Below, piece after piece: positions 1-10,029 of a DNA stretch of 64,000 nt. Under the pieces are notes generated by a model. The model was given only the letters and a program-made list of their open reading frames with translations, was not told the DNA's origin and did no database searches. A program made the position numbers and the translations under genes. Origin of the DNA: Lactococcus garvieae (lineage in GTDB: Bacteria > Bacillota > Bacilli > Lactobacillales > Streptococcaceae); NCBI RefSeq assembly GCF_016027715.1, contig NZ_CP065691.1, forward strand, positions 1,149,954 through 1,213,953, given 5' to 3'. The first letter of the stretch is position 1. The number at the start of each line of letters is the position of its first letter.

Positions 1-1682
1 GTCACCTCTGCTTCTGTGGGATTAATCACATAAATAAAAGCCTCAGATTCTGTATACCGTAAGATTCCCAAAATATTTTCCTGAAAAAAGGGAGTAAACT
101 TGCCTTGATACAGGGCTTTTTCTCCTCGGCGCTTTGCTGCCCATTCTTTGTAAAGCTTATAAGAAGGTTCATGAATATTTTCCCATGGGAAAAATTTTCT
201 ATTTTTAGGATCCTTTCGTCCAGTTAAGCCCGCCTCATCCCCATAATAAATACAGGGTACTCCGGGCAAACTAAAGAGCATGCCCACTGCCAAGTCATTT
301 GCTTCATCGCCCACCATGGTTAAAATACGCTCTGTATCATGAGTACCTAAATTATTCAAGTTATTATAAAAAATATCTTGTGGGTAATTTTCACTGAGAA
401 CCATCATCTGATAGGCGAGATCTTGAGCACTTTTAACTAAGGTAAGATAGCCAATAATCAACTCACGAAAAGGATAATTCATGACTCCATGTAAGCTGTC
501 GCCTAAAATATAATCACGACGATGCCCGTAAGAAATCTTGTTCGAAGCATCTTCCCAAACTTCTCCGATGAGTACCGTGTCTGGATAGCGAGCTAAATTT
601 TTCCGTATCCCACGAATAAAACTATCTGGGAGCTCATCTGCTACATCTAACCTCCAGCCGTCAACTCCTAACTGGTTCCATTTGGCAAGCACAGAGTCTG
701 TCTCGCCATAGATAAAATTACGAAAAGAAGCGTTATCTTTATCCACCTCTGGCAAGTCTTTAATCCCCCACCATGATTTATAATCCACAGGATATTCCGT
801 AAATTTGAACCAATCGATATAACGACTGTTAGGATTTTTGGCTGCTCCTACATCACTGCCGTATTGGCCAGAGATATTAAAATAACGTGAATCTTTTCCT
901 ACGTGAGAAAAAACACCATCTAAGATCAGATGCATTTTCTCTGAATGCAAGAGATGAACCAACTCTTGAAAATCTTCTTCTGTACCTAGCATACTGTCGA
1001 TTTGTAGATAATCATTGGTATCATAACGATGATTTGTTGTTGCTGAAAAAATGGGATTAAGGTAGAGTGCGTTCACTCCTAACTCTTTTAAGTAAGAGAT
1101 TTTTTTAATAATACCTCGAATATTCCCTCCAAAAAAATCCCAGCGAATCACATCCCCCTTCTCATCTTTCACATAAAGCGGTGTGTCTTCCTTAGTCGCA
1201 TATATAAAAGAGTTTGGTTTTGGATGGTTGATTTTTTCATCTGAATTTCCGTTATAAAAGCGGTCAGGAAAAATCTGATAAAAGACTGCTTGACGGTACC
1301 AATCTGGAGCCGGATCTGCTTTTGAGAAAACAGTCGCCTGATAAGGGCGGACATCATTTTCATTCATATAAAGTACACCCTCGCCTCCAAGCCCACTACA
1401 TCCATAATAAAATTTAGTGATGCCCCAGTCTGTGGGCTCACTGATTTCAAAATAATAGTAATACAAGCCTTGACCAACATCAAACTTTACGGAAGAGCTA
1501 AAAATACCTGGCTCTATTTTTTGCATGTCAAATTCAGAACGTGCCCCAAAATCTCGTCGAATAATGAACTTAACAGTAACATTTTCCTTATCGGTCTTGA
1601 GATTAACCTTCATAATTTGCCCAACGCGTATGGCTCCAAAGGGTTGCTTAAAGTCTGCATCCCAAGAATTATAATAATACAT
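1..1682 (-). CDS. apu: Amylopullulanase / neopullulanase-type GH13 glycosidase (3' part outside window)
   Basis: Debranches or hydrolyses alpha-glucans in the glycogen pool; probably cytoplasmic, since no signal peptide is seen. After a beta-rich N-terminal domain comes a GH13 catalytic barrel: DGVFSHVG, then WRLDVADEL (nucleophile Asp near residue 345), LIGEVWED (acid Glu near 372) and LGTHDTERI (about 447). The C-terminus lies beyond the left edge. It is the last gene of the glycogen block, behind a terminator after glgP. The start is uncertain. ATG at 1682 gives the usual MYYYNSWD opening but a weak ribosome site. An in-frame ATG at 1730 has a much better one (GGGGAGGGG, then 5 bases) and would add a basic 16-residue tail. 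Confidence 0.85.
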   Translation of the reverse strand, partial: MYYYNSWDADFKQPFGAIRVGQIMKVNLKTDKENVTVKFIIRRDFGARSEFDMQKIEPGIFSSSVKFDVGQGLYYYYFEISEPTDWGITKFYYGCSGLGGEGVLYMNENDVRPYQATVFSKADPAPDWYRQAVFYQIFPDRFYNGNSDEKINHPKPNSFIYATKEDTPLYVKDEKGDVIRWDFFGGNIRGIIKKISYLKELGVNALYLNPIFSATTNHRYDTNDYLQIDSMLGTEEDFQELVHLLHSEKMHLILDGVFSHVGKDSRYFNISGQYGSDVGAAKNPNSRYIDWFKFTEYPVDYKSWWGIKDLPEVDKDNASFRNFIYGETDSVLAKWNQLGVDGWRLDVADELPDSFIRGIRKNLARYPDTVLIGEVWEDASNKISYGHRRDYILGDSLHGVMNYPFRELIIGYLTLVKSAQDLAYQMMVLSENYPQDIFYNNLNNLGTHDTERILTMVGDEANDLAVGMLFSLPGVPCIYYGDEAGLTGRKDPKNRKFFPWENIHEPSYKLYKEWAAKRRGEKALYQGKFTPFFQENILGILRYTESEAFIYVINPTEAEV

Positions 1683-1799
1683 CTTTTTTCGTTTCCTTTT
1701 CGCCCGCTTGTTGAGATAACCTCCCAACATTATGTCCCCTCCCCTTTAAGGGACGAGTAGCCTTTAAGTCATTTTACCATATTCAAGTGTAAGCGAAAA

Positions 1800-1820
1800 A
1801 GGAAAGGCAAGCCCTTTCCT
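1800..1820 (-). terminator. Terminator between glgP and apu
   Basis: An 8-bp perfect stem (AGGAAAGG / CCTTTCCT) with a 5-base loop is followed by TTTTTCG on the minus strand, 21 bases after the glgP stop. It suggests that apu is only partly expressed by read-through, or has its own promoter in 1731-1799. Confidence 0.7.
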
Positions 1821-1841
1821 CTTATATCCTGAATATTTTAT

Positions 1842-4241
1842 TTATTTTTTAGGTTCAATAAACCAGATTTCCTCTGCATACTGACCTACTGTACGATCTG
1901 AGGAGAAGATACCCGATGTAGCAATATTCATCAAACTCGCACGTGACCAAGCTCTCGAATCCTTATAAAGAGTTTCCAACTCTTTTTGAGCCCGCACATA
2001 GTCATTGAAATCACGTAAAAGAAAATATTCATCATTGAAAGCTGTGAGTGAATCAAAAATTTCTGGCCCTTCATTCGTAATATTTGGAATCGTGCCATCG
2101 ATAAAAGCGTTCAAGATGCGATGCACCACGGGATTTTGTTCATAGATATCCCGTGCATTGTAGTTTCTGTTTTTGTAGTACTCGTAAACTTCGTCTTTCG
2201 TTAAGCCAAAGATAAAGATATTTTCGTCACCACAAGCATCTTTAATTTCAATATTTGCTCCATCCAATGTTGCCATCGTCAAAGCTCCATTAAGCATAAA
2301 CTTCATGTTTGAAGTTCCCGAAGCTTCTTTCGAAGCCAAGGAAATTTGTTCCCCCACATCAGCAGCTGGAATAATGTTTTCTGCCAAACTCACATTATAA
2401 TTTTCCATAAAGACCACTTTCAAACGATCTTTAACTTCTGGGTCTTTGTTAATCATCACAGCTATTTCATTAATAATTTTGATAATCGCTTTCGCATAAT
2501 GGTATCCAGGTGCTGCTTTTGCTCCAAAGATAAAGACACGTGGAACCATCTTCAGATTTGGCTGATCTTTAATATCAAAATAAAGCTTCAAAATATGCAG
2601 TACATTTAAAAGCTGACGCTTGTAAGCATGGAGTCGCTTGACTTGAACATCAAAAATAGCTTCAGGATTAACTTTAATGCCATTTTTTTCCGCAATGAGT
2701 GTAGCCAGATCTTTTTTATTTTCTAACTTGACTGCGGCCAACTGGTCTAACAGCTCCTCGTCATCAACAAAAGCTTTAAGAGCTTCCAACTTCATCAAAT
2801 CATGACGCCACTCCTGCCCAATCTTTTCATCAATAAGTTTTGATAAACGTTCATTCGAAATCTGGATCCAGCGACGATCTGCTATCCCATTGGTCTTATT
2901 ATTAAAACGCTCTGGATATAACTGGTAGAAATCATGCAATTCCACATCTTTAAGAAGATCCGAATGTAACTTAGCCACTCCATTTGTTGAGTGCGAACCA
3001 ATAATTGCCAGATTAGCCATATGAATCTGTCCGTCTTTCACGATACGGGTATGATGAACCAAGCGCGCCCCTACAAGCGGGAGTAGTTCTTCTGTCCGAC
3101 GGCGATCAATTTCATTAATGATTTGATAAATTCGCGGTAAAAGCGTCTGAATCATCTCTTCCGGCCATTTTTCAAGCGCTTCAGACAAAAGAGTATGGTT
3201 GGTATAACTCATCACTTTTACGGTAATATCCCATGCTTCGTCCCAAGATACAGCATTTTCATCCATCAATAAACGCATGAATTCAGGTACACAAAGGGCT
3301 GGATGGGTATCATTGATATGAACGGCTATATATTCTGCAATGTCTGTGATGGGGCCTCTATTGTTTACTTTATAATGATGCAAGATCCGTTGAAGTCCAG
3401 CAGAAACAAAGAAGTACTCTTGTTTAAGGCGCAGTAAACGCCCATCATAATTTGAATCATCAGGATACAACTCCGCAGACAGCATCGAGGTTTGACGCAT
3501 ATATTCCAAGTTTTGGAATTTCGCATCCAAATCCTGGGGTACCTCTGAATGCCAAAGGCACATATTATTTACTCTTGTGTTTTCAAAACCGACCATTGCT
3601 GTATCATAAGGGACAGCCAAAACACGTTCTTGATTCCGATAGCGTGGCACCAGACTCCCGTCTGCTTTTTCTTCAAGCCAAGTTTCTCCTCCAAAGGTCA
3701 CTTCAAAAGCCTTGTCTGCACGCCTTACCTCCCATGGATTAACATTGTTTAGCCATGAATCCGGTAATTCCACTTGGTAGCCATCAATTATTTTTTGCTT
3801 AAAAAGGCCATAGCGATAGCGGATACCATTACCATTTACGGAAAGACCTGTCGAAGCCGCAGAGTCCATAAAACAACTCGCTAAACGCCCTAAGCCTCCA
3901 TTACCAATAGCCATATCTGGCTCAATTTCGGCTACTTTTTCCAAATCAATTCCTAGCTCCTGTAAAGCTTCTCGGACTGTTGAAAGTATCCCTAGATTAA
4001 GTAGATTACTTTTTAACATTTTCCCTGGTAAAAATTCAATGGAGAAGTAATAAACCTGTTTGGTATGGGTTTCGTCTTTGTACTGATTATCTGCTTGCCA
4101 AACTTGTGTGTAATACTGCTTCACAACTGCAGACAAGGCAGAAAACGTTTCGGTAATTCCTGCTTTGTCAAGGTCTGTGGCAAACTCTGAAGTGAGTTTC
4201 TGTTCAAAGTCTCGTCTAAATTGTGTTTTTGAAAGCTTCAA
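1842..4241 (-). CDS. glgP: Glycogen phosphorylase
   Basis: Releases glucose-1-phosphate from glycogen or maltodextrin using phosphate and PLP. The 799-residue length is normal for the family. The PLP-binding lysine is in EASGTSNMKFMLNG at about residue 647. The family motif IGNGGLGRLASCFMDS lies near residue 112. The start is TTG at 4241, preceded by GGAG about 11 bases away, and no ATG fits in frame. It follows glgA by 51 bp, so it is co-transcribed with the synthesis genes, which couples storage and mobilisation. A terminator follows its stop. Confidence 0.95.
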   Translation of the reverse strand: MKLSKTQFRRDFEQKLTSEFATDLDKAGITETFSALSAVVKQYYTQVWQADNQYKDETHTKQVYYFSIEFLPGKMLKSNLLNLGILSTVREALQELGIDLEKVAEIEPDMAIGNGGLGRLASCFMDSAASTGLSVNGNGIRYRYGLFKQKIIDGYQVELPDSWLNNVNPWEVRRADKAFEVTFGGETWLEEKADGSLVPRYRNQERVLAVPYDTAMVGFENTRVNNMCLWHSEVPQDLDAKFQNLEYMRQTSMLSAELYPDDSNYDGRLLRLKQEYFFVSAGLQRILHHYKVNNRGPITDIAEYIAVHINDTHPALCVPEFMRLLMDENAVSWDEAWDITVKVMSYTNHTLLSEALEKWPEEMIQTLLPRIYQIINEIDRRRTEELLPLVGARLVHHTRIVKDGQIHMANLAIIGSHSTNGVAKLHSDLLKDVELHDFYQLYPERFNNKTNGIADRRWIQISNERLSKLIDEKIGQEWRHDLMKLEALKAFVDDEELLDQLAAVKLENKKDLATLIAEKNGIKVNPEAIFDVQVKRLHAYKRQLLNVLHILKLYFDIKDQPNLKMVPRVFIFGAKAAPGYHYAKAIIKIINEIAVMINKDPEVKDRLKVVFMENYNVSLAENIIPAADVGEQISLASKEASGTSNMKFMLNGALTMATLDGANIEIKDACGDENIFIFGLTKDEVYEYYKNRNYNARDIYEQNPVVHRILNAFIDGTIPNITNEGPEIFDSLTAFNDEYFLLRDFNDYVRAQKELETLYKDSRAWSRASLMNIATSGIFSSDRTVGQYAEEIWFIEPKK

Positions 4242-4292
4242 TATGTTTTACTCCGATTTTTTTAACTTCTATTCATGGGTTTATTATAGTTA

Positions 4293-5744
4293 TTAACCTT
4301 TTTGCGCAAGCATATCTTTATAAAGGTCTATGTATAGGTCAGCTTTGCTCTCCCATGAGAAGTCTGTCTGCATCGCTTTAAGTCTAAGACTTTGGAAAAT
4401 TTTTGGCTCATATTCATACAGATTCAAGGCTTGATTGATTGTATTTACTAATACTTGAGCCGTAAAATCAATAAACCCAAAACCGGTTCCTTCATGTGTT
4501 TGAGGATTGTATGGTTTAACCGTATCTTTTAAACCGCCAATCTCGTGAACGATAGGAAGGGTACCATAACGCATCGCAATCATTTGAGAAAGTCCACAAG
4601 GTTCAAAAGCCGACGGCATGAGAAAGAAATCACTTGCCGCATATATTTCTTGAGCAAGTTTTAAGTCAAAGCTGATAATAGCTGCACATTTATCCGGATA
4701 TCTTTCAGAAAAATACTTAAAACCATTTTCAATATCTTCATATCCTGTGCCTAAGAGGACAATCTGAATATCTTTTTGGAGAAGCTCATCCATCCGCTCA
4801 AGTACTAAATCAAAGCCTTTTTGTGTGGTCAGACGACTGACCATACCAATGAGTGGCTTATTGGCTTCCATAGGAAGCCCTACTCGTTTCTGCAGTGCTT
4901 TTTTCATTTTTGCTTTCCCTGATAAATCAGAGATAGAAAAATGATAATCAATCATACTGTCTGTTTCTGGATTATAAACATCATAGTCAATTCCGTTAAC
5001 AATACCCACAAGTTTCTCTGAAACAAAGCGTAAAATAGAGTCCAGTCCACAGCCAAACTCTGGAGTCTGAATCTCTTGCGCATAACTGGGCGAAACAGTG
5101 TTGACCCGGTCAGCATACAAGATGCCTGTTTTTAAGCTGTTCAACATGTCATTATGACGTACCACACCTTCAAAATAACGATCCATACTCATGCCAAAAA
5201 GTTCTGTCAAAGCCGTACCCTGCATAAGCCCCTGAAATTCAATATTGTGAATAGTGAGTACTGTTTTAATATCTTTGTAAGCACGAATCCATTGGAATTT
5301 TTCTTTCAGTAAGAAAGGAAGCATAGCTGTATGACAATCATTGACATGAAGAACATCAGGTATAAATTCGAGCCTTTCCATGAGCTGAGCGATAGCAAGA
5401 GTGAAAAAGGCCCAACGTTCACCATCATCGCCATATCCATAGATTTCATCACGACCAAAGTAACTTTCATTGTCCAAAAAATAGTATTTAACATTATCTT
5501 GAACGAGGCTTTTTACACCTACATACTCGTGACGCCATCCGACATTAACATAGTCCCAGAATTCATCTTGTATCTGTGCCTTATATCGGTCTGCTATCCC
5601 ATGTTTATAGTAAGGTAAGATAACAGCTACTTGTAGATTTGTACCTTTTTTGGCTAGTTCTTTAGGAAGCGCGCCTGTTACATCTCCTAATCCTCCTGTT
5701 TTGAAAAAGGGCGCACACTCACTTGATGCAAACAATACTTTCAT
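4293..5744 (-). CDS. glgA: Glycogen synthase (ADP-glucose glucosyltransferase, GT5)
   Basis: Elongates alpha-1,4-glucan from ADP-glucose. The N-terminal ADP-glucose site KTGGLGDVTGALP is at about residues 16-28. The C-terminal GT-B signature SAFEPCGLSQMIAMRYG, holding the donor-binding Glu, is near residue 375. The length, 483 residues, is usual for bacterial GlgA. It sits between glgD (54 bp upstream) and glgP (51 bp downstream), with no terminator in either gap, so all belong to one operon. Assignment is firm. Confidence 0.95.
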   Translation of the reverse strand: MKVLFASSECAPFFKTGGLGDVTGALPKELAKKGTNLQVAVILPYYKHGIADRYKAQIQDEFWDYVNVGWRHEYVGVKSLVQDNVKYYFLDNESYFGRDEIYGYGDDGERWAFFTLAIAQLMERLEFIPDVLHVNDCHTAMLPFLLKEKFQWIRAYKDIKTVLTIHNIEFQGLMQGTALTELFGMSMDRYFEGVVRHNDMLNSLKTGILYADRVNTVSPSYAQEIQTPEFGCGLDSILRFVSEKLVGIVNGIDYDVYNPETDSMIDYHFSISDLSGKAKMKKALQKRVGLPMEANKPLIGMVSRLTTQKGFDLVLERMDELLQKDIQIVLLGTGYEDIENGFKYFSERYPDKCAAIISFDLKLAQEIYAASDFFLMPSAFEPCGLSQMIAMRYGTLPIVHEIGGLKDTVKPYNPQTHEGTGFGFIDFTAQVLVNTINQALNLYEYEPKIFQSLRLKAMQTDFSWESKADLYIDLYKDMLAQKG

Positions 5745-5798
5745 GACTTCTCCTCATATACATAAAATTGCCGTTTTTTGAGTAACGACAACTTTTTG

Positions 5799-6944
5799 CT
5801 ATTTCTGAATAATATTCTCTGTGACAATCGTATTCTTTGGAATAACAACGGGATTCTCAAGCGTCCCCTCGACACGTACATCATTTTCAATCACTACATG
5901 CTTATCAACGATGGCATACTTGACCTGAGCGCCTGATTTAATCTTGCTGTCTGTAAACATCATTGTGTTTTCAACAGAGGCATTTTTTTCAATTTTAGAA
6001 CGGCGTGAAATCAAAGAATCCTTAACATTACCCTCCACGATACAGCCTGAGCTTAGTTGACTGTTCGTCACGTTGCTCTCCTTAGAAAAATAGGTTGGTA
6101 CTTCGTTATTTACCTTTGTACGTACAGGCTGGCTACTATAAAGCAAGGCTGTAAAATTGCTTGAATCAAGCATTGACATATTGGCATCATAATAGGATTT
6201 TATAGTTCTGATATTGCTCATATAGCCTGTGTACTCGTAAGTATTTATATCCATATCAACCATATATTTACGGAGTAAACGGGAACTTGAAGCATATTCC
6301 CCTTCTTCTTGCATACGTTGCAGAAACTTAATCAACCACTCTGTATCAACGATAAACATATTCAAACTGAGGGCTTCTTTTTCTCTTACAGAAGTCAGCT
6401 GCCCCAGAAAGCTACTGGAAGCTTTATTATTTTCATCAAAACGAATAATGGTATCAAATTCTTCAGCCATATCGGGTGTCACTTTTTTATAGATAGCTGT
6501 GATATGTTTATCAGAAGCTTTATGGATTTTTAATACAGCAGTTAAGTCAACATTACAAACAAATTTACTGTCCAACAGCACAGTATAAGCAGCTTTCGAT
6601 TTTCTTAAAAAACTAATTTGTTGATCGAAGTAAGGTAACCCTTGTTCTTTGAGACGTTCAAAGTCTTGTTGAATATAAACAAAATATCTCTTTTTAAAGC
6701 TGTCCAAGCCCCATTCACTACCTGAGCCCATGTGGTCAAAGATGGACTGTGTTTCCCCTTGGTTTGCCGCCATAAAAATAGAATTGACATGCGCATTAGC
6801 CAAAGAAGAAAGGGGAAAATCAATCAAGCGATATTTACAATCAAAAGGTAGTGTGGCTACTGGACGTTGATTAATCAGAGGCGAAAGTTTTTCATTACGT
6901 GTAACGGTCGACAGAATTGCACAAATTTTATTTTCAGACTTCAT
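5799..6944 (-). CDS. glgD: Glucose-1-phosphate adenylyltransferase regulatory subunit GlgD
   Basis: Non-catalytic partner of GlgC in Firmicute ADP-glucose pyrophosphorylase. It is homologous to GlgC along its whole length (381 residues) and has the left-handed beta-helix C-terminus. The glycine-rich nucleotide loop of GlgC (LAGGQGTRL) is replaced by [13 protein letters not shown], which marks it as the GlgD type. Its ATG at 6944 lies inside the last codons of glgC. GAGGGGAAGAAG just upstream serves as ribosome site, so the two subunits are translationally coupled. In family terms, GlgCD is more active than GlgC alone. Confidence 0.93.
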   Translation of the reverse strand: MKSENKICAILSTVTRNEKLSPLINQRPVATLPFDCKYRLIDFPLSSLANAHVNSIFMAANQGETQSIFDHMGSGSEWGLDSFKKRYFVYIQQDFERLKEQGLPYFDQQISFLRKSKAAYTVLLDSKFVCNVDLTAVLKIHKASDKHITAIYKKVTPDMAEEFDTIIRFDENNKASSSFLGQLTSVREKEALSLNMFIVDTEWLIKFLQRMQEEGEYASSSRLLRKYMVDMDINTYEYTGYMSNIRTIKSYYDANMSMLDSSNFTALLYSSQPVRTKVNNEVPTYFSKESNVTNSQLSSGCIVEGNVKDSLISRRSKIEKNASVENTMMFTDSKIKSGAQVKYAIVDKHVVIENDVRVEGTLENPVVIPKNTIVTENIIQK

Positions 6945-8076
6945 CTTCTTCCCCTCTTACTTCTCCATGTCCGATTACAGCAATATCCCCTGGTTTGCCA
7001 ATAACCTCTACATTATCACCTATGTAGGCTTTTTCGCCTAAGATAGCATATTTTATGGTTACATTTTTACCCACATGAGTACCTGACATGATAAAACTTT
7101 TTTCGATAGTTGTTCCTTCTTGGACATGGATATTTTGCGACAAGATAGAATCTGAGACTTGCCCATCAACATAGCATCCGTCACCAACTAGAGAACCGGC
7201 GACTTTGGCATTTTTTGTCAGAAACTGTGGCGCTGAAATGTCATTACGCGAATAAATGCGCCATTCTTTGTCTGTGATATCAAGCTCATTTTTTAAGTCA
7301 AGGAATTCCATACTGGCTTCGTGGAGGCTGTCAATGGTTCCCACATCTTTCCAATAGCCTTTAAATCGGTAGGCAAAAACATTTTCTCCCGAATCAATAT
7401 AAGCTGGAATAACATTTGCTCCAAAATCTTCCATATCCACACCTTTTGAATACCCCGTAATCAAAACTTCTCGCAGACGTTTCCAGTTAAAAATATAAAT
7501 TCCCATAGAAGCTAAATTAGACTTTGGCTCTGCTGGCTTTTCTTCAAATTCAATGATTCGGTCATTATCGTCCGTATTCATAATTCCAAAGCGGCTGGCT
7601 TCTTCTATGGGAACCTCCATAACCGAAACGGTCAAACTCGCTTCACGTTTCTTGTGACTCTCCAGCATTGCTTCATAATCCATTTTGTAGATATGGTCAC
7701 CAGACAATATCAAAATATATTCTGGATTTTTTTTATCAATATAGGATATGTTTTGATAAATAGCATGCGCGGTCCCTTCAAAATACTTGCTTCCTTCGGT
7801 TGAAGAGTAAGGTTGCAAAATGGTTACATCACTATTAACGCCGTTTAAGCCCCATGGTGCTCCATTCCCAATATGTTCATTGAGAACAAGAGGTTCATAT
7901 TGTGTAATCACCCCCACATTTTTAACATTTGAATTCACACAGTTCGACAGAGCAAAGTCGATGATACGATATCGCCCCCCAAATGGCACAGCTGGCTTTG
8001 CAACATCTTTTGTTAGTTTTCCTAAACGCGTTCCTTGCCCCCCAGCAAGAATGAGACCGAGCATTTCTATTCCCAT
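6934..8076 (-). CDS. glgC: Glucose-1-phosphate adenylyltransferase catalytic subunit GlgC
   Basis: Makes ADP-glucose from glucose-1-phosphate and ATP, the committed step of glycogen synthesis. The nucleotide-binding loop [15 protein letters not shown] is at residues 8-22. [14 protein letters not shown] holds the metal-binding Asp near residue 131. FEEKP and the C-terminal beta-helix repeats are present. Length is 380 residues. A GGAGG ribosome site lies 5 bases before ATG 8076. It overlaps glgD by 11 bp and is the first gene of the operon. No glgB (branching enzyme) lies between it and nusB, unlike many glg operons. Confidence 0.95.
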   Translation of the reverse strand: MGIEMLGLILAGGQGTRLGKLTKDVAKPAVPFGGRYRIIDFALSNCVNSNVKNVGVITQYEPLVLNEHIGNGAPWGLNGVNSDVTILQPYSSTEGSKYFEGTAHAIYQNISYIDKKNPEYILILSGDHIYKMDYEAMLESHKKREASLTVSVMEVPIEEASRFGIMNTDDNDRIIEFEEKPAEPKSNLASMGIYIFNWKRLREVLITGYSKGVDMEDFGANVIPAYIDSGENVFAYRFKGYWKDVGTIDSLHEASMEFLDLKNELDITDKEWRIYSRNDISAPQFLTKNAKVAGSLVGDGCYVDGQVSDSILSQNIHVQEGTTIEKSFIMSGTHVGKNVTIKYAILGEKAYIGDNVEVIGKPGDIAVIGHGEVRGEEDEV

Positions 8077-8543
8077 AACAGACCTCCGATTTTTATTGTA
8101 GTATTAGTTTATATTATTAATATAGTAAAGTCAAGATTTTTTAATGTAAAACTCATTTATTTTTCGTTTTTTAATTAGAATAATAAATTTCATAATAGGA
8201 AAAAATACTCCAAAAGTGCGCTAAACATCTATTTAACTAGACTTAATAAATTTTTAAATAAATCTTTCCTTTACTAAAAAATATTCTGAATTTATTTTTT
8301 ATTCTTTTTATAAAAGAGTTATTCTAATTATTAGTTCATATTAAATTTATATAGTTATAAGTAAAGAAAATGTATATTTACTCACAAATAAGCATTTTCG
8401 AATATTAGAATATTTAGAAAATTTACGGTAAAATTTTTAAAGCCCTCTTAGCTATAAAGAATATTTTTAGTACTTGCTGTATTACCTGATTTTATTATAA
8501 TATTTTACGAGAAAATTTGCTAATATTATTCTAAAATATCACA
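8077..8543. other. AT-rich intergenic region upstream of glgC
   Basis: About 470 bp of very AT-rich DNA with no convincing ORF. On the minus strand TTGACT (8130-8135) followed after 17 bp by TAAACT (8107-8112), or after 15 bp by TATAAA, is the best promoter candidate for the glycogen operon. TACAAT at 8095-8100 is an alternative -10. No cre-like site was recognised here. Nothing else can be supported. Confidence 0.4.
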
Positions 8544-8578
8544 AAAAGACACAGAAACGTAAAGTTTCTGTGTCTTTT
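8544..8578 (-). terminator. Terminator of the pepP/efp/nusB block
   Basis: Perfect 15-bp stem AAAAGACACAGAAAC / GTTTCTGTGTCTTTT with a 5-base loop, 12 bp after the nusB stop. On the minus strand the stem ends in TTTTTG. Confidence 0.85.
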
Positions 8579-8590
8579 ATATATTATATT

Positions 8591-9565
8591 TTATTTTTTA
8601 ATCAAATTTGTCAACATACCGTTAATAAATTTACTTGATTTTTCATCACTAAAGTCTTTTGTAAGTTCGATAGCTTCATTTATGGCAACTAAATCTGGAG
8701 TTTCGGTAAACAAAATCTCGTAAGCCCCTAGACGTAGCAAAGCTTGCTCAATCGTTGTCAAGCGAGAGAAAGTCCAACCTTTTGCGAGATACTCAGACAG
8801 TGCTGCATCCAAAACATTTTTCTTCTCTAATATACCATCGACTAATTCTGTAAAATAAGCCGGTGCTACAACTTCTTCATCGGTATCATTATCGTAGTTT
8901 AAAGCAAATTGTTTTGCTTGCTCCAAGATACCTTTTGATGCTACAGCAAACTTTGGTTCAGTCTGTGCTAATACTTCTGCTACTTCATCTTGAACTGTTA
9001 GTGGTTTAAAGATTTCCACAGTAATTTTTTCACGAACACTAGAATGAACATCTGAAAAGACTTTGTTGAAAACTTCTAATTTTGCCTCTGGGGTTTCGGA
9101 TCTGAAACTTGCACGTAAAAAATCACGAACACGTACAGCAATATTTTCTTCTTCAAGTTCAATATTAAAGAGACGTACCAGATTCAAGTTCATGAAGATA
9201 TCTTTGTATAAATCAACAGCTTCTTGGTCATTCATCCGTTTAGTATAACCACCAAAATCACGGATAAAACTCAATGCTCTATAGACAGCTGTTTTTTCAC
9301 GATTTGGAATATCCAAAATTTCATAAATCTTATCGATTTCTTTCAACGGTTTTGTGAAAAAACGTGGAAAGTCACGTACGGTGATACGTTCATCTTGGTA
9401 AGCAATATCAAAACGAATAGGCTTTGCCAATTCACGATTGATTTTTTCTACATTGTTTTTAAATTCTGTTAAGACCGCTTCTGACATAGCTTTTCTGATT
9501 TCATATTCAAAAAGCGTTTGTGCAGCACGTTGACGAATGCTATGTTGTGTTAGCTTGTTAGGCAT
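8591..9565 (-). CDS. nusB: NusB-type transcription antitermination factor, enlarged form
   Basis: NusB binds boxA RNA with S10 in rRNA antitermination complexes. The C-terminal ~70 residues are typical NusB: WTFSRLTTIEQALLRLGAYE, then AINEAIELTKDFSDEKSSKF. The N-terminus (HSIRQRAAQTLFEYE) also fits. The protein is about 324 residues, whereas NusB is usually 130-200, so some 130 or more extra residues lie in the middle. I chose ATG 9565 because GAGGG precedes it and the family opening follows directly; a longer frame starts at 9634. It overlaps the asp23 stop by 8 bp, indicating coupling. No frameshift is seen. Confidence 0.85.
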   Translation of the reverse strand: MPNKLTQHSIRQRAAQTLFEYEIRKAMSEAVLTEFKNNVEKINRELAKPIRFDIAYQDERITVRDFPRFFTKPLKEIDKIYEILDIPNREKTAVYRALSFIRDFGGYTKRMNDQEAVDLYKDIFMNLNLVRLFNIELEEENIAVRVRDFLRASFRSETPEAKLEVFNKVFSDVHSSVREKITVEIFKPLTVQDEVAEVLAQTEPKFAVASKGILEQAKQFALNYDNDTDEEVVAPAYFTELVDGILEKKNVLDAALSEYLAKGWTFSRLTTIEQALLRLGAYEILFTETPDLVAINEAIELTKDFSDEKSSKFINGMLTNLIKK

Positions 9566-9959
9566 CAAAGAAACCCTCATCAAACAAATCTTCAAAGCTT
9601 GGTTTTGGTAATTTTTCAGGAACGATTCCCACAACGTGGATGTTCACATCATTAACTACGATTTCTGTTGCTTGTTCAACTGCTTCTTTCACTTCTTTTT
9701 GAATATTCATAGCTACTTGTGGCACGTTGATACCAAAAGCCAAGTAGACATAGATATTCACAATAACTTTGTCTACTTTACTTTCGATATAAACACCACG
9801 GCCTTCTGATTTTTTGCCGAGGCTATCTGAAAAGTGTTTATTGCGCAATGCATAGACACCATCGATTTTTGCAGTAGTAATACCGATAATTACTTCAAGA
9901 ACTTCCGGTGCAATAACGATTTCACCAAGTTCTTCAGTATGAACAGTTGTATCTGCCAT
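9558..9959 (-). CDS. Asp23/Gls24 family envelope stress protein
   Basis: A 133-residue Asp23/DUF322 protein. The family core is visible: LGEIVIAPEVLEVIIGITTA at the N-terminus, then VYALRNK, and VIVNIYVYLAFGINVP followed by an amphipathic helix with VKEAVEQATEI and VNDVNIHVVGIV. Known members are soluble or membrane-tethered alkaline/envelope stress proteins of unclear biochemistry. The conserved Firmicute order efp-asp23-nusB is kept here. Ribosome site GGAGAGAAC precedes ATG 9959. It is probably co-transcribed with efp and nusB. Confidence 0.9.
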   Translation of the reverse strand: MADTTVHTEELGEIVIAPEVLEVIIGITTAKIDGVYALRNKHFSDSLGKKSEGRGVYIESKVDKVIVNIYVYLAFGINVPQVAMNIQKEVKEAVEQATEIVVNDVNIHVVGIVPEKLPKPSFEDLFDEGFFDA

Positions 9960-10029
9960 AGTTCTCTCCTCTATCTTTTCTTTTGTTTCTCTATGGAGTA
10001 AGGCTCTTTATAATACCACAGTAAACTAC

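Noticed and set aside
1788-1801. cre-like TGTAAGCGAAAAAG before apu
   Set aside because: Only 11 of 14 positions match, and the core half AAAA is wrong for cre. It overlaps the glgP terminator flank.
8077-8543. Possible small RNA or small ORF in the AT-rich region before glgC
   Set aside because: No stable hairpin with a T-run apart from the nusB terminator, and no ORF with a ribosome site.
9566-9634. N-terminal extension of NusB by 23 codons
   Set aside because: It would lie inside the asp23 coding region in another frame; ATG 9565 has the ribosome site and the family N-terminus.
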